From Halobiforma lacisalsi AJ5 (lineage in GTDB: Archaea > Halobacteriota > Halobacteria > Halobacteriales > Natrialbaceae), in contig NZ_CP019285.1 of NCBI RefSeq assembly GCF_000226975.2, positions 992,001-1,056,000 on the forward strand: DNA of 64,000 bases, given 5' to 3'. Below, piece after piece: positions 53,947 to 61,794 of this stretch. Made by a program: the position numbers and the translations under genes. The first letter of the stretch is position 1; every line of letters begins with the position of its first letter. Below the pieces are notes generated by a model. The model was not told the DNA's origin. It made no database searches and saw only the letters and a list, made by a program, of their open reading frames with translations.

Positions 53947-55650
53947 TCAGTCGACGTATCCGAGGTCGGCCAGTCGCTCCGTCACGTCCTCGCCCGGACC
54001 GGCTCGCTCCCGATCGTCTTCCGTCGCGTCGTAGGCGGGGTAGGCGACGGGCTCGACCGGATCGACGACGGGCACGACGCCGCCGTCCATCCGGTCGCTT
54101 GGGGGCACCCCCATGGCCGCCATGACGGTCGGCGCGACGTCGAACACGTGGGCGCGGTCGATCGCGGCGTCCTCGTCGATCCCGGCACCCGTCGCCACGA
54201 AGACCCCCTCGAGTTTGTGGTTCCAGGGCTCGGCCGGACCGAAGTAGCCGTCACCGTCGCCGCCGAGTTGCTCGGTGAGCGCGTGCTCGAAGCCCGCCGG
54301 GATCGTGACGACGTCGACGGTTTCCTCGAGCCGATCCCCGTGGAAGTACTGTTCGCGGGGCGCAACCGTCTCGAAGAACGGTTCCCCCTCGGGGGTTTCG
54401 ACGGACCGAAGCGTCCGAACGAGTTCGTCCCGGACCCGTTCGTACTCCTCGGGCGGAACGGTCCCCTGCGGGTCCCGCCCCTCGAGGTTGATCCGGACGC
54501 CGAGTTCGGTCCGTGCCCGGACGTACGCCGTCGATTCGGTGAAATCGACCTGTTCGTTCGCCGTCCGGGAGATTCCCGACGGCGCGTGTTCGATCGCGAA
54601 CTCGGCGAGGCCGACCCGCTCGAGGGCGCTCCTGATCCGGCTGGCGGTGACGCCGAACCGGGCGGCGACCGAAGCGGCCCGCGCCGCAGCGCCGGGCTCC
54701 CAGGTGTCACACTCCTCGCCTTCGCGGAGCCGTCTGCGCATCGGCGTCCACGAGGGCATCCCCTTCCCGTCGGTCGTCGTCTCGAGGAACCCCTCGTCGC
54801 GGAGGAACTCGTTGATCCGGAACTCGTAGCCGTCGTAGGGCCCCATCCCGTGGTCGCTGACCAGGAACACCCGATCGGGGTCGCACGCGTCCAGTATTTC
54901 GGCGATCTGGTCGTCGGTCGCTCCGTAGACGCGTCGGACCGCGTCCTCGTCGCCATCGAACTCGTGGAAGACGGTGTCCGTCTTCTGGAACTGGACGAAG
55001 CCGAAGTCGGGGTCGAACTCGCCGACGAGGTACCGAAACGCTTCGCCTCGCATCCGGATCAGGTTCTCGTACTCGTCGAGCTTCTCGGCGTCCGACAGCG
55101 AATCGTCCCGCGAGTAGCACGGGTAGACGCGGTAGTCGCCGATCGCCGCGCGCACGTCGTCCAGCAGTCCGTCGGGGTGGCAGGGCGGATCCTCCGGCCC
55201 GAGAAACCCCGGAATCACCGCGCCGTCGAACTCGTCGGGCGGGTGCGTGACCGGGGCGTTGACGACGACGCTCGAGCGGTCGTGGCGATCGAGCAGCGTC
55301 CACAGTGGGTGCTCGCGGACGTCGTCGTTGCTCGTTACGTGCCAATCGTAGCCGTCGTAGCCGACGAAGCCGATCGCACCGTGTTTCCCCGGGTTGACGC
55401 CGGTGTAGATCGACGGCCAGGCGCTGGGCGTCCACGGGGGGATCTGCGACTCGAGCGGCGCCGTCGCCCCCTCCGAACAGAGCCGTTCGATGGTCGGCAC
55501 GCAACCGGCCTCGAACAGCCGCTCGAAGACGGGGAGACAGCCCGCGTCGATGCCGACGACCAGCGTCTCCAGGCCGCTCGATCCGTTCGGCGCGGTGTTT
55601 CCAGTAGTCGTAGTCGATACGGTCTCGTCTCGGCGATGTGTCCGACTCAT
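53947..55650 (-). CDS. Alkaline phosphatase superfamily (type I phosphodiesterase) protein
   Basis: The 567-residue protein from ATG 55650 has the metal-site start LVVGIDAGCLPVFERLFEAG, the nucleophile region PPWTPSAWPSIYTGVNPGKHG, the second metal motif VFLVSDHGMGPYDG and a C-terminal AAMGVPP segment. Members hydrolyse phosphodiesters, sulfates or transfer phospho-groups. No signal peptide is seen, so it acts in the cytoplasm, perhaps on nucleotide sugars or lipid-linked intermediates. Leader length is about 85 nt. Confidence 0.88.
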   Translation of the reverse strand: MSRTHRRDETVSTTTTGNTAPNGSSGLETLVVGIDAGCLPVFERLFEAGCVPTIERLCSEGATAPLESQIPPWTPSAWPSIYTGVNPGKHGAIGFVGYDGYDWHVTSNDDVREHPLWTLLDRHDRSSVVVNAPVTHPPDEFDGAVIPGFLGPEDPPCHPDGLLDDVRAAIGDYRVYPCYSRDDSLSDAEKLDEYENLIRMRGEAFRYLVGEFDPDFGFVQFQKTDTVFHEFDGDEDAVRRVYGATDDQIAEILDACDPDRVFLVSDHGMGPYDGYEFRINEFLRDEGFLETTTDGKGMPSWTPMRRRLREGEECDTWEPGAAARAASVAARFGVTASRIRSALERVGLAEFAIEHAPSGISRTANEQVDFTESTAYVRARTELGVRINLEGRDPQGTVPPEEYERVRDELVRTLRSVETPEGEPFFETVAPREQYFHGDRLEETVDVVTIPAGFEHALTEQLGGDGDGYFGPAEPWNHKLEGVFVATGAGIDEDAAIDRAHVFDVAPTVMAAMGVPPSDRMDGGVVPVVDPVEPVAYPAYDATEDDRERAGPGEDVTERLADLGYVD

Positions 55651-55762
55651 CGATTCGAAAGTGCTCGCTGATATTCGGTGTCGATCGCTGCCGGACTTCC
55701 GGGCAGCGAGGGCTGTACGACACGAGAGTTCACGCCACGTCCGGCCTGCGCTCGAACTCACT

Positions 55763-55781
55763 TCATTATCGGTCCGTTAAA
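55763..55781 (-). promoter_or_regulatory. Island promoter element before the phosphodiesterase gene
   Basis: Minus strand TTTAACGGACCGATAATGA, 113 bases before ATG 55650. The leader contains a long hairpin (TCGCTG-CCGG arms with CCGG-CAGCGA, one bulge). Confidence 0.6.
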
Positions 55782-57163
55782 CCCGCGCCTGAGCGGCTCT
55801 CGCCCCGCCTCTCGGACGGGAACCGTTCGATCGCGCGCTGGAGGATGCCGACCGCGTCCCCCTCCAGTCGTTCGACCTGTCGCTCGGTTCGGGCCTCGAC
55901 GGTGAGCCTGACGACCGGTTCGGTTCCGCTCGCCCGGAGGAGTAGCCAGCCGTTCTCGAGGTCGACGTAGACGCCGTCGCGCGTATCGATCTCCGCCCTC
56001 TGATCCTCGTCCTCGTACCGGTCACGGACGCGTTCGCGGACCCGCTCCATCACGGCCTCCTTGTCGGCGACCTCGACGGATCGCCGGCGGATGGGGTAGC
56101 TGTCGACGTCCGCGACGAGCTCGGAGAGCGGCCCCCGCTCCGCGACGAGTTCGACGAGCTTGCAGGCGGCCAGCGGCCCGTCGGGACAGGGAGTCTCCTC
56201 GGGCCAGATCCACGCCCCGCTCGGTTCGCCCCCGAAGACGGCGTCCGAACGGGCCGCACGCTCGGCGACGTGGACGTCGCCGACCGGTGTTCGACTCACG
56301 CTTCCCCCTGCGGCCGCCACCTCGTCGTCGACCGTCACGCTCGTGCCGACCGGTGCGGCGACGACGTCGCCGTCGCCGTTTTCCGCGGCTTCCCGCGCGA
56401 ACAGCGCGAAGAGCACGTCCTTCGGGACGAAGGTGCCGGTCCCGTCGACGGCGTGCATACGGTCCGCGTCGCCGTCGTGTGCGATCCCGAGTTGCGCGTC
56501 GGTTACGGCGACACACGACGACAGCGTGGCCAGCGTCTCGCGCGTCGGTTCGCTCGGTCGCCCGGGGAACGACCCGTCCTGCTGGCCGTTCAACGTCACG
56601 ACGTCGCAGCCGAGTTCGTCGAGGACGCGGGCGGTGATTTCGCCCGTCCCGTTCCCGACGTCGACGACGACGCTCGGCGGGTCGTCGATCGTGACGGACT
56701 CGATCAGCGCCGCCGCGTGCCGATCGACCGCGTCCGTGAGCGGCGCACTCGAGCCGTGTCCGTCCCAGGGCTGCAGGTCGTACGCTTCCCGTTCGATTCG
56801 CGTCGCGATCGACTCCCGCTGGTCGGGGTCGAACGCCTTGCCGTCCGCGGACCAGAGTTTGATCCCGTTGTCGGTCGGCGGGTTGTGCGACGCCGTCACG
56901 ACGACGCCCGCGTCCGCGCCGGTCCGCGGGACGGCCCTCGCGACCGTCGGGGTCGACGCGACGCCGACCTCGAGCACGTCGGCCCCACACTCGCGGAGCC
57001 CGGCTGTCAGGGCGTCGAACATGACGATACCGCTCTCGCGAACGTCCCGTCCCACGACCACCTGCTCGTAGCCGTCGGAGGCGAGGGCCCGACCCACGTC
57101 GAGCGCGAGATCGGCGGTTACGTCCTCGCCGACGGTTCCTCTGATACCGCTCGTTCCGAACAT
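55766..57163 (-). CDS. glmM: Phosphoglucosamine mutase-like phosphohexomutase
   Basis: The 465-residue protein begins MFGTSGIRGTVGEDVT like archaeal GlmM. It carries VVTASHNPPTDNGIKLW (phospho-Ser), HDGDADRMHAVD (Mg), GGEPSGAW (sugar) and RASGTEPVVRLTVEA (phosphate). It would convert GlcN-6-P to GlcN-1-P between GlmS and the adjacent GlmU-like enzyme. GlmM versus phosphomannomutase specificity is inferred from context. Its 3' end overlaps the promoter element of the phosphodiesterase gene. Confidence 0.88.
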   Translation of the reverse strand: MFGTSGIRGTVGEDVTADLALDVGRALASDGYEQVVVGRDVRESGIVMFDALTAGLRECGADVLEVGVASTPTVARAVPRTGADAGVVVTASHNPPTDNGIKLWSADGKAFDPDQRESIATRIEREAYDLQPWDGHGSSAPLTDAVDRHAAALIESVTIDDPPSVVVDVGNGTGEITARVLDELGCDVVTLNGQQDGSFPGRPSEPTRETLATLSSCVAVTDAQLGIAHDGDADRMHAVDGTGTFVPKDVLFALFAREAAENGDGDVVAAPVGTSVTVDDEVAAAGGSVSRTPVGDVHVAERAARSDAVFGGEPSGAWIWPEETPCPDGPLAACKLVELVAERGPLSELVADVDSYPIRRRSVEVADKEAVMERVRERVRDRYEDEDQRAEIDTRDGVYVDLENGWLLLRASGTEPVVRLTVEARTERQVERLEGDAVGILQRAIERFPSERRGESRSGAGLTDR

Positions 57164-57188
57164 ACCGCCTCTCGAGCGGACGGACCGA

Positions 57189-57207
57189 TTACTATACAGT
57201 GGTTAAG
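57189..57207 (-). promoter_or_regulatory. Island promoter element before the glmM-like gene
   Basis: Minus strand CTTAACCACTGTATAGTAA, 26 bases before ATG 57163; leaderless spacing. Confidence 0.65.
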
Positions 57208-57226
57208 TGACGGCTCGGGGTCGTTC

Positions 57227-58408
57227 TTACCGATCCTGCATGACGACGGCACCCGGTTTCGTGGTCTCGCCCGCCGAGAGCGTCACACCGGCGTTCAGGC
57301 TCGTGTCGATCCCCGTCTTGACGCCGTCGCCGAGCACGACGCCGAACTTCCGCCGGCCGGTCGAGACACACTCGCCCTTGACGGTCATCCGGACCGGTTC
57401 CTCGTCGTGACGCAGGTTCGCGACGTTCGTCCCCGCGCCGAAGTTGACGTTCCGGCCGAGGACGCTGTCCCCGACGTACGAGAGGTGGCCGACGCTCGTT
57501 CCCGACATCACGACGCTGTTCTTGATCTCGACGCCGTGGCCGACCGAGACGTCTTCGCCGAGGACCGTCGCCCCACGGACGTAGGCGTTCGGGCCGACGG
57601 TCGCCCCCGCCCGGAGCAGCGCCGGTCCCTCGACGACGACTCCCGACCGGACGGTCGCGCCCTCCTCGACGACGACGGGCCCCTCGAGTTCGGCGTCCGA
57701 CGCGACGTCGCCGCGGATATCGGTCTCTATCGACTCGAGTGCGAGTTCGTTCGCCTCGAGCAGTTCCCACGGCCGGCCGACGTCGAGCCACCGATCGAAC
57801 TCGACGTGGCCGACGGCGGTCTCCGCGAGAACGCGCTCGAGGACGTCCGTGAGTTCGTACTCGCCGCGCTCGCTGCGGGGGACGTCCAGGTACTCGAGCG
57901 CCTCCTGGGGGAAGGCGTACGCACCCGCGTTCGCGAGTTGACCGGGCGGGTCCGACGGCTTCTCGACGACGTCGGTGACGGTCCCGTCCGCAACGTCGAA
58001 CACGCCGTAGTTCGACGGGTCGTCGACGCGGATCGAACCGACCGCCGGAGCGGCCGCGTAGAGGTCGGCGAGCGACTCCCGGTCGAAGACGATATCTCCG
58101 TTGATCACGGCGAACGGCCCCTCGAGGTGCTCGCTCGCGGCCGCGACTGCGCCGGCGGTTCCGTCCCGCTCGGACTGCGTCGCGTACCGGATCGGCGTTC
58201 CCGCGTACCGTTCTCCGAAATACTCGCGGACAGCGCCGCCTTCGTAGCCGACGACGAGAACGATCTCGTCCGTGCCGGCCGCGGCCGCGGCTTCGACGGT
58301 GCGGGCCACCAGCGGCTTCCCGGCGACCGGGAGCATCGGCTTCGGCGTGGTTTCCGTGAGCGGTCGCATTCGCGTGCCTCGCCCCGCGGCGAGAATGACG
58401 GTTTGCAT
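57227..58408 (-). CDS. Bifunctional sugar-1-phosphate nucleotidyltransferase/acetyltransferase (GlmU-like)
   Basis: The 393-residue protein has an N-terminal nucleotidyltransferase domain (LAAGRGTRMRPLTETTPKPMLP, later VINGDIVF) and a C-terminal left-handed beta-helix (about 230-393) with GHGVEIKNSVVMSGTSVGHLSYVG and NFGAGTNVANLRHD, the acetyltransferase active site of archaeal GlmU-type enzymes. It would acetylate GlcN-1-P and make UDP-GlcNAc. It directly precedes the glmM-like gene on the same strand, each with its own promoter element. Confidence 0.92.
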   Translation of the reverse strand: MQTVILAAGRGTRMRPLTETTPKPMLPVAGKPLVARTVEAAAAAGTDEIVLVVGYEGGAVREYFGERYAGTPIRYATQSERDGTAGAVAAASEHLEGPFAVINGDIVFDRESLADLYAAAPAVGSIRVDDPSNYGVFDVADGTVTDVVEKPSDPPGQLANAGAYAFPQEALEYLDVPRSERGEYELTDVLERVLAETAVGHVEFDRWLDVGRPWELLEANELALESIETDIRGDVASDAELEGPVVVEEGATVRSGVVVEGPALLRAGATVGPNAYVRGATVLGEDVSVGHGVEIKNSVVMSGTSVGHLSYVGDSVLGRNVNFGAGTNVANLRHDEEPVRMTVKGECVSTGRRKFGVVLGDGVKTGIDTSLNAGVTLSAGETTKPGAVVMQDR

Positions 58409-58435
58409 GCCAGGACCGTCGGCGCGTCCGGGGTT

Positions 58436-58454
58436 TTCTTATACTGGTCCTAAC
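58436..58454 (-). promoter_or_regulatory. Island promoter element before the GlmU-like gene
   Basis: Minus strand GTTAGGACCAGTATAAGAA, 28 bases before ATG 58408. Confidence 0.65.
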
Positions 58455-58605
58455 CCCGCCCGTGATCGGCGAACGGGGATTCCGGACCCGATCCTGGTCC
58501 CGGTCCCGGTCCCAGGACGGGGCCGTGACGGGGCTGCATACCGTGTCCCGAAATCGACCACGCCCCTCCCCACGCCGCTTTATGTATGGGCGTGGACTGG
58601 GCGGT

Positions 58606-58746
58606 ATGCGCCTCTCCACGCCACTGATCGTGGTCGGCCTCCTCCTGATCGTGATCCCGATTCCGATCCTGCCGCCGCTCGTCGGGGCCTTCATCGGTGC
58701 CGGCATTCTGCTCGTGGGACTGTTCCTGCGCTTTCTCGGGCTCTGA
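58606..58746 (+). CDS. 46-residue membrane protein
   Basis: ATG 58606 opens MRLSTPLIVVGLLLIVIPIP, continuing with a second hydrophobic stretch ending LFLRFLGL. Two short helices are joined by an Ile-Pro-Pro turn. A CTTTATGTATGG box 20-30 bases upstream gives a leaderless promoter. Codon use and promoter position favour a real gene. Function unknown. Confidence 0.6.
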   Translation: MRLSTPLIVVGLLLIVIPIPILPPLVGAFIGAGILLVGLFLRFLGL

Positions 58747-58840
58747 TCGGTTCACGACTCGAGATCGATCCCCTCGATCGAGGCCGAACCGCTCCCGCTC
58801 GTACCGACACGCCTATTCCCCGACCCTCCCCAGATATAGT

Positions 58841-59245
58841 ATGACACAGCGGTCGTTTCTCGTTCGAGCGATCTGGTTCGTTTTCGTCGGCTGGTGGCTG
58901 ACGCCGATCGTCGTCAACATCGCGTGGGCGCTGAACGTGACGGTAATCCTCGCGCCGATCGGGATCAAACTGATCAACCTCGTGCCGACGGTGCTCACGC
59001 TCCAGGAACCCCGCTCTCGACGGGGGCCAGGGGAATCGTCCGTGCGCCTCGAGGCCGGCGACGGGACTACCCAGCACTCGCTTCCGGTGCGTGCACTCTA
59101 CTTCGTGTTCGTCGGCTGGTGGCTCAGTTTCCTCTGGGCGAACCTCGCGGCGCTGCTCGCGATGACGATCATCGGGTTGCCGGTCGCGATCTGGCTGGCG
59201 AACCGGCTTCCGTACGTCACGTCGCTGTACCGGTTCCACGGCTGA
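58841..59245 (+). CDS. YccF-domain membrane protein
   Basis: The 134-residue protein has two YccF-like repeats: FLVRAIWFVFVGWWLTPIVVNIAWALNVTVILAPIGIKLIN and VRALYFVFVGWWLSFLWANLAALLAMTIIGLPVAIWLANRLP. Each has one or two helices and the Gly-x-Pro turn. The repeats suggest duplication. The ATG at 58841 starts the first repeat correctly. Function unknown. Confidence 0.82.
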   Translation: MTQRSFLVRAIWFVFVGWWLTPIVVNIAWALNVTVILAPIGIKLINLVPTVLTLQEPRSRRGPGESSVRLEAGDGTTQHSLPVRALYFVFVGWWLSFLWANLAALLAMTIIGLPVAIWLANRLPYVTSLYRFHG

Positions 59246-59344
59246 GACGGACTCCTGCAACTCGTTGTCGGTCCGACCGCAAACGCCTGCAGTCGGACCG
59301 GAAAAGCGTTCAATCGGACCGTGCGAGAAGGCACAATCCACACC

Positions 59345-59353
59345 GCTTATACT
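59345..59353 (+). promoter_or_regulatory. TATA box of tRNA-Arg
   Basis: GCTTATACT lies 25-33 bases before the tRNA 5' end, the archaeal tRNA promoter position. Confidence 0.6.
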
Positions 59354-59377
59354 ATTCCGTCGTCCATTCCTACACGA

Positions 59378-59452
59378 GGGCACGTAGCTCAGTCCGGATA
59401 GAGCGTCGGACTTCTAATCCGACGGTCGTGGGTTCAAATCCCATCGTGCCCG
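59378..59452 (+). tRNA. tRNA-Arg (anticodon TCT)
   Basis: The acceptor arms GGGCACG and CGTGCCC pair perfectly with discriminator G. The D arm (GCTC/GAGC), anticodon stem TCGGA/TCCGA with loop CTTCTAA, and T arm GTGGG-TTCAAAT-CCCAT are all present. The anticodon TCT reads AGA/AGG codons. No intron is seen and CCA is not encoded. Pieces of its 3' end are repeated downstream. Confidence 0.95.
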
Positions 59453-59475
59453 TGCAGCGAACGAAGTGAGCGAAC

Positions 59476-59649
59476 CGGGACGTGGGATTTGAATCAGGGA
59501 ACAGCTTGCTGCGACCGTGGTTCAAATCCCATCGTGCCCGTTGCTGTCGCTCATGAGTTGTTCGCGACAGCACGATACTGAGATGGGTTCGAACTAGACG
59601 GGGGCGAGCGAAGCGAGCCGACGGCGTGGTTCAACTCCCATGGTGCTAT
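59476..59649 (+). repeat. Repeated 3'-end fragments of tRNA-Arg (attachment-site scar)
   Basis: Position 59521-59540 repeats the last 20 bases of the tRNA exactly (TTCAAATCCCATCGTGCCCG). A degenerate third copy lies at about 59626-59649. An inverted partial copy (reverse complement TTCAAATCCCACGTCCCG) lies at about 59476-59493. This is the footprint of integrase-mediated insertion into the tRNA gene. No integrase gene or element remains in the window. Confidence 0.75.
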
Positions 59650-59697
59650 CTGTACCAACGTTAGCAGTAAAGACCCGAGTACGGGAGACGTGTACGT

Positions 59698-60153
59698 TCA
59701 GTACCCCGTTCTGCGATGTGCCATGGTGGAAGCTCCCTCTGATATCCGTGTCTCCCCGATGGTGACGAACTCGTCGTTCTCGTCGTGCTCGACTTCGATC
59801 ACGAGCCGTTCGCTCTCGGGGAACGCGTCTCCGGTCGTCAACTCGAGAACGTCGCCCGAGTCGACTCCCTGTCCCTGGTCCCACTCGTCGACGTACTCGC
59901 GGCTGGCGACGTACTGCTCGCCGTATCGTCCGTCGGCGTAGGCCACTGTATCGCCGATCCGAACCCGCAGATTCGATGGTTCACCGCTGAGGTTCGTCGC
60001 CGTAATCCGAACCAGTTCGGCACCGTCGACTGTTCGGAAATCGAACTCGAAACTCCCCTGTGGATGGGAGGGTGGCGAACCGGTCGCTGGCGGCTCGAGA
60101 CAGCCAGCGAGACTGACGACGAGCGTCGTCAACAGGTCGCGTCGTGCTCGCAT
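59698..60153 (-). CDS. Small Tat-type lipoprotein
   Basis: The 151-residue protein begins MRARRDLLTTLVVSLAGC, a short Arg-Arg signal with a lipobox Cys at residue 18. A beta-sandwich domain follows (about 35-150: FDFRTVDGAELVRITATNLSGEPSNLRVRIGDTVAY), resembling type IV pilin-associated or archaellin-like beta folds. It sits beside the tRNA scar and may be part of the acquired DNA. Function unknown. Confidence 0.7.
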   Translation of the reverse strand: MRARRDLLTTLVVSLAGCLEPPATGSPPSHPQGSFEFDFRTVDGAELVRITATNLSGEPSNLRVRIGDTVAYADGRYGEQYVASREYVDEWDQGQGVDSGDVLELTTGDAFPESERLVIEVEHDENDEFVTIGETRISEGASTMAHRRTGY

Positions 60154-60222
60154 TGGTCTCCGTTACCGACGTCCGGTTCTTGTCAGTTGTGCCGTGACCG
60201 CCGTTATCGTCGTTGGTCGGCA

Positions 60223-61518
60223 TCAGTCACCACTGTCGGCGGCGATTCTTCGCTCGGCCTCGCCGTCGCTCGAGTCGCCTGCACCTCGGACAGGCGAAAC
60301 GGTCAGCCAGAGGGCGCCCGCCGCGAGCGCGAGGCCACCGCCGGCGAACGCGAGAAATCGGATCGGTCCCGCGATCGCGGCGAGTTCGCCGCCGACGACC
60401 CTCGCTGCGGCCGCCGCGAGGGACGACACCATTGACACGCCGGAAAGGACGGTCGCGCGGTCCGTATCGCCCAGTCTGTCGTTGAGATACTGGTTGCGGA
60501 TCGGTCGGAGTACGGCTCGCGAACTCCGGTAGAGGAACAGCGCCGGAACGATCGCGGCCGGAACGAACAGGGGGACGACGTAGGCTGCTCCCAGTACCGG
60601 CGCGGCCAGCGCCAGCGTTCGTCGCGTGCCGAGTCGATCCTGAAGCCAGCCGACGGTCGAGGCGGCTCCCGCCGACACGAGTTTGAACCCGGCGTACAGC
60701 ACGCCCAGCCCGGCGACGGGGAGGCCGACAGCCTCGAGCGCCGGCTGTTCGAACGTACGCGAGAGGTCGAAGAGCAGGAAGAGCAACCCGGTGTAGACGA
60801 CGACCCATCCCACTGCGGGACGGGTGAATTCCCGCCGGAGCGACCGGAGGCCATCCCGGAGTCGGTGTCGGTTGGGTTCGTTGTCGCGGTCAGGGTCGCG
60901 GTCGGGATCGTGGTCGTGGCCCGGGTCAGGGCCAGGGCAATCGGTCGCCGACCCGGCCCCTTTTCCGGTCTTTGGCAACGCCACGAGCAGCGGAAGCCCG
61001 AGCGCGGCCAGCGCGGCGTTGACGAGAAACGGGAGTTCCGGGCTCACTCCGTACAGGACGCCGCCGATCACCGCACTCGCCGCCGACGTCGTGAAAAGCA
61101 GCGTGCTGCCCCGTCCCTCGAGGCGGGCGAACTCGTCCGGTTCGCCGTAGATTCCCAGTAGTTCGTAGAGCCAGGCGTCGGCCGTTCCGGAGCGAAACGC
61201 CCACGCGGAGCCGACGAACACCTTCAACGCGAGGTAGCCGGCGGCGAAATCGACGAGCAGGTAGCCTGCCAGCCCGACGGTGCGCAGAACCGTTCCCAGG
61301 ACGAGCGTCGAGCGACGACCGATCCGGTCGGCGAGGTAGCCCGACGGAACCTGCGTGGCGACGAGCGTGATGGAGAACGTCGCCTGTGCGAGCGCGACGA
61401 ACTCGAGACCGTATCCGCGATCGAGGAGGTAGAGGACGCTGATCGGGACGATGAACCCGGATGAGGTTGTCGCCCGATAGAGGTAGTACGTCCAGCGGAC
61501 GGTCCGTGGGACGGCCAT
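60223..61518 (-). CDS. Major facilitator superfamily transporter
   Basis: The 431-residue protein has 12 predicted helices. The A-like motif GYLADRIGRRSTLVLG lies after helix 2. A related WLQDRLGTRRTLAL lies in the second half. The central loop carries an expanded Asp-His/Asp-Arg repeat (DNA 60893-60940), again a slippage-type insertion. The substrate is not evident; drug or sugar efflux is possible. It is divergent from the flavin reductase gene. Confidence 0.9.
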   Translation of the reverse strand: MAVPRTVRWTYYLYRATTSSGFIVPISVLYLLDRGYGLEFVALAQATFSITLVATQVPSGYLADRIGRRSTLVLGTVLRTVGLAGYLLVDFAAGYLALKVFVGSAWAFRSGTADAWLYELLGIYGEPDEFARLEGRGSTLLFTTSAASAVIGGVLYGVSPELPFLVNAALAALGLPLLVALPKTGKGAGSATDCPGPDPGHDHDPDRDPDRDNEPNRHRLRDGLRSLRREFTRPAVGWVVVYTGLLFLLFDLSRTFEQPALEAVGLPVAGLGVLYAGFKLVSAGAASTVGWLQDRLGTRRTLALAAPVLGAAYVVPLFVPAAIVPALFLYRSSRAVLRPIRNQYLNDRLGDTDRATVLSGVSMVSSLAAAAARVVGGELAAIAGPIRFLAFAGGGLALAAGALWLTVSPVRGAGDSSDGEAERRIAADSGD

Positions 61519-61794
61519 CGCACCCGACTACAGTTACCACTTTGATGGCATTTTCCGAAAGCCGATTTTTGTATCGCGACTTTCAGAAGCAAGCTTTTGT
61601 ACTGGATCTATCATTTCGACGAATTCGGAGAGTCGATGGTCGCGTCTTTCGCGTCGATATCGTGGTTGTGACAGGGAAAGAACGGAAACTCGTTCTCCAC
61701 ATCCGCCGTTCCTGCCTATACATAATATCCTATACAATAACTCGATTCAGAGAGAACCTAAGTGGCTGCCGGCAGTACTGTACGACACACGAAA

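Noticed and set aside
53251-55671. 806-codon plus-strand open frame opposite the HTH and phosphodiesterase genes
   Set aside because: It is the antisense shadow of real genes, caused by high GC3; it has no domain-like segments, and the minus-strand genes carry full family motifs.
56270-58453. 727-codon plus-strand open frame
   Set aside because: It is antisense to the glmM-like and GlmU-like genes, whose catalytic motifs are clear.
59517-59540. Second tRNA gene
   Set aside because: Only the T-loop and acceptor 3' half are present; there is no D arm or anticodon arm, so it is a repeat fragment.
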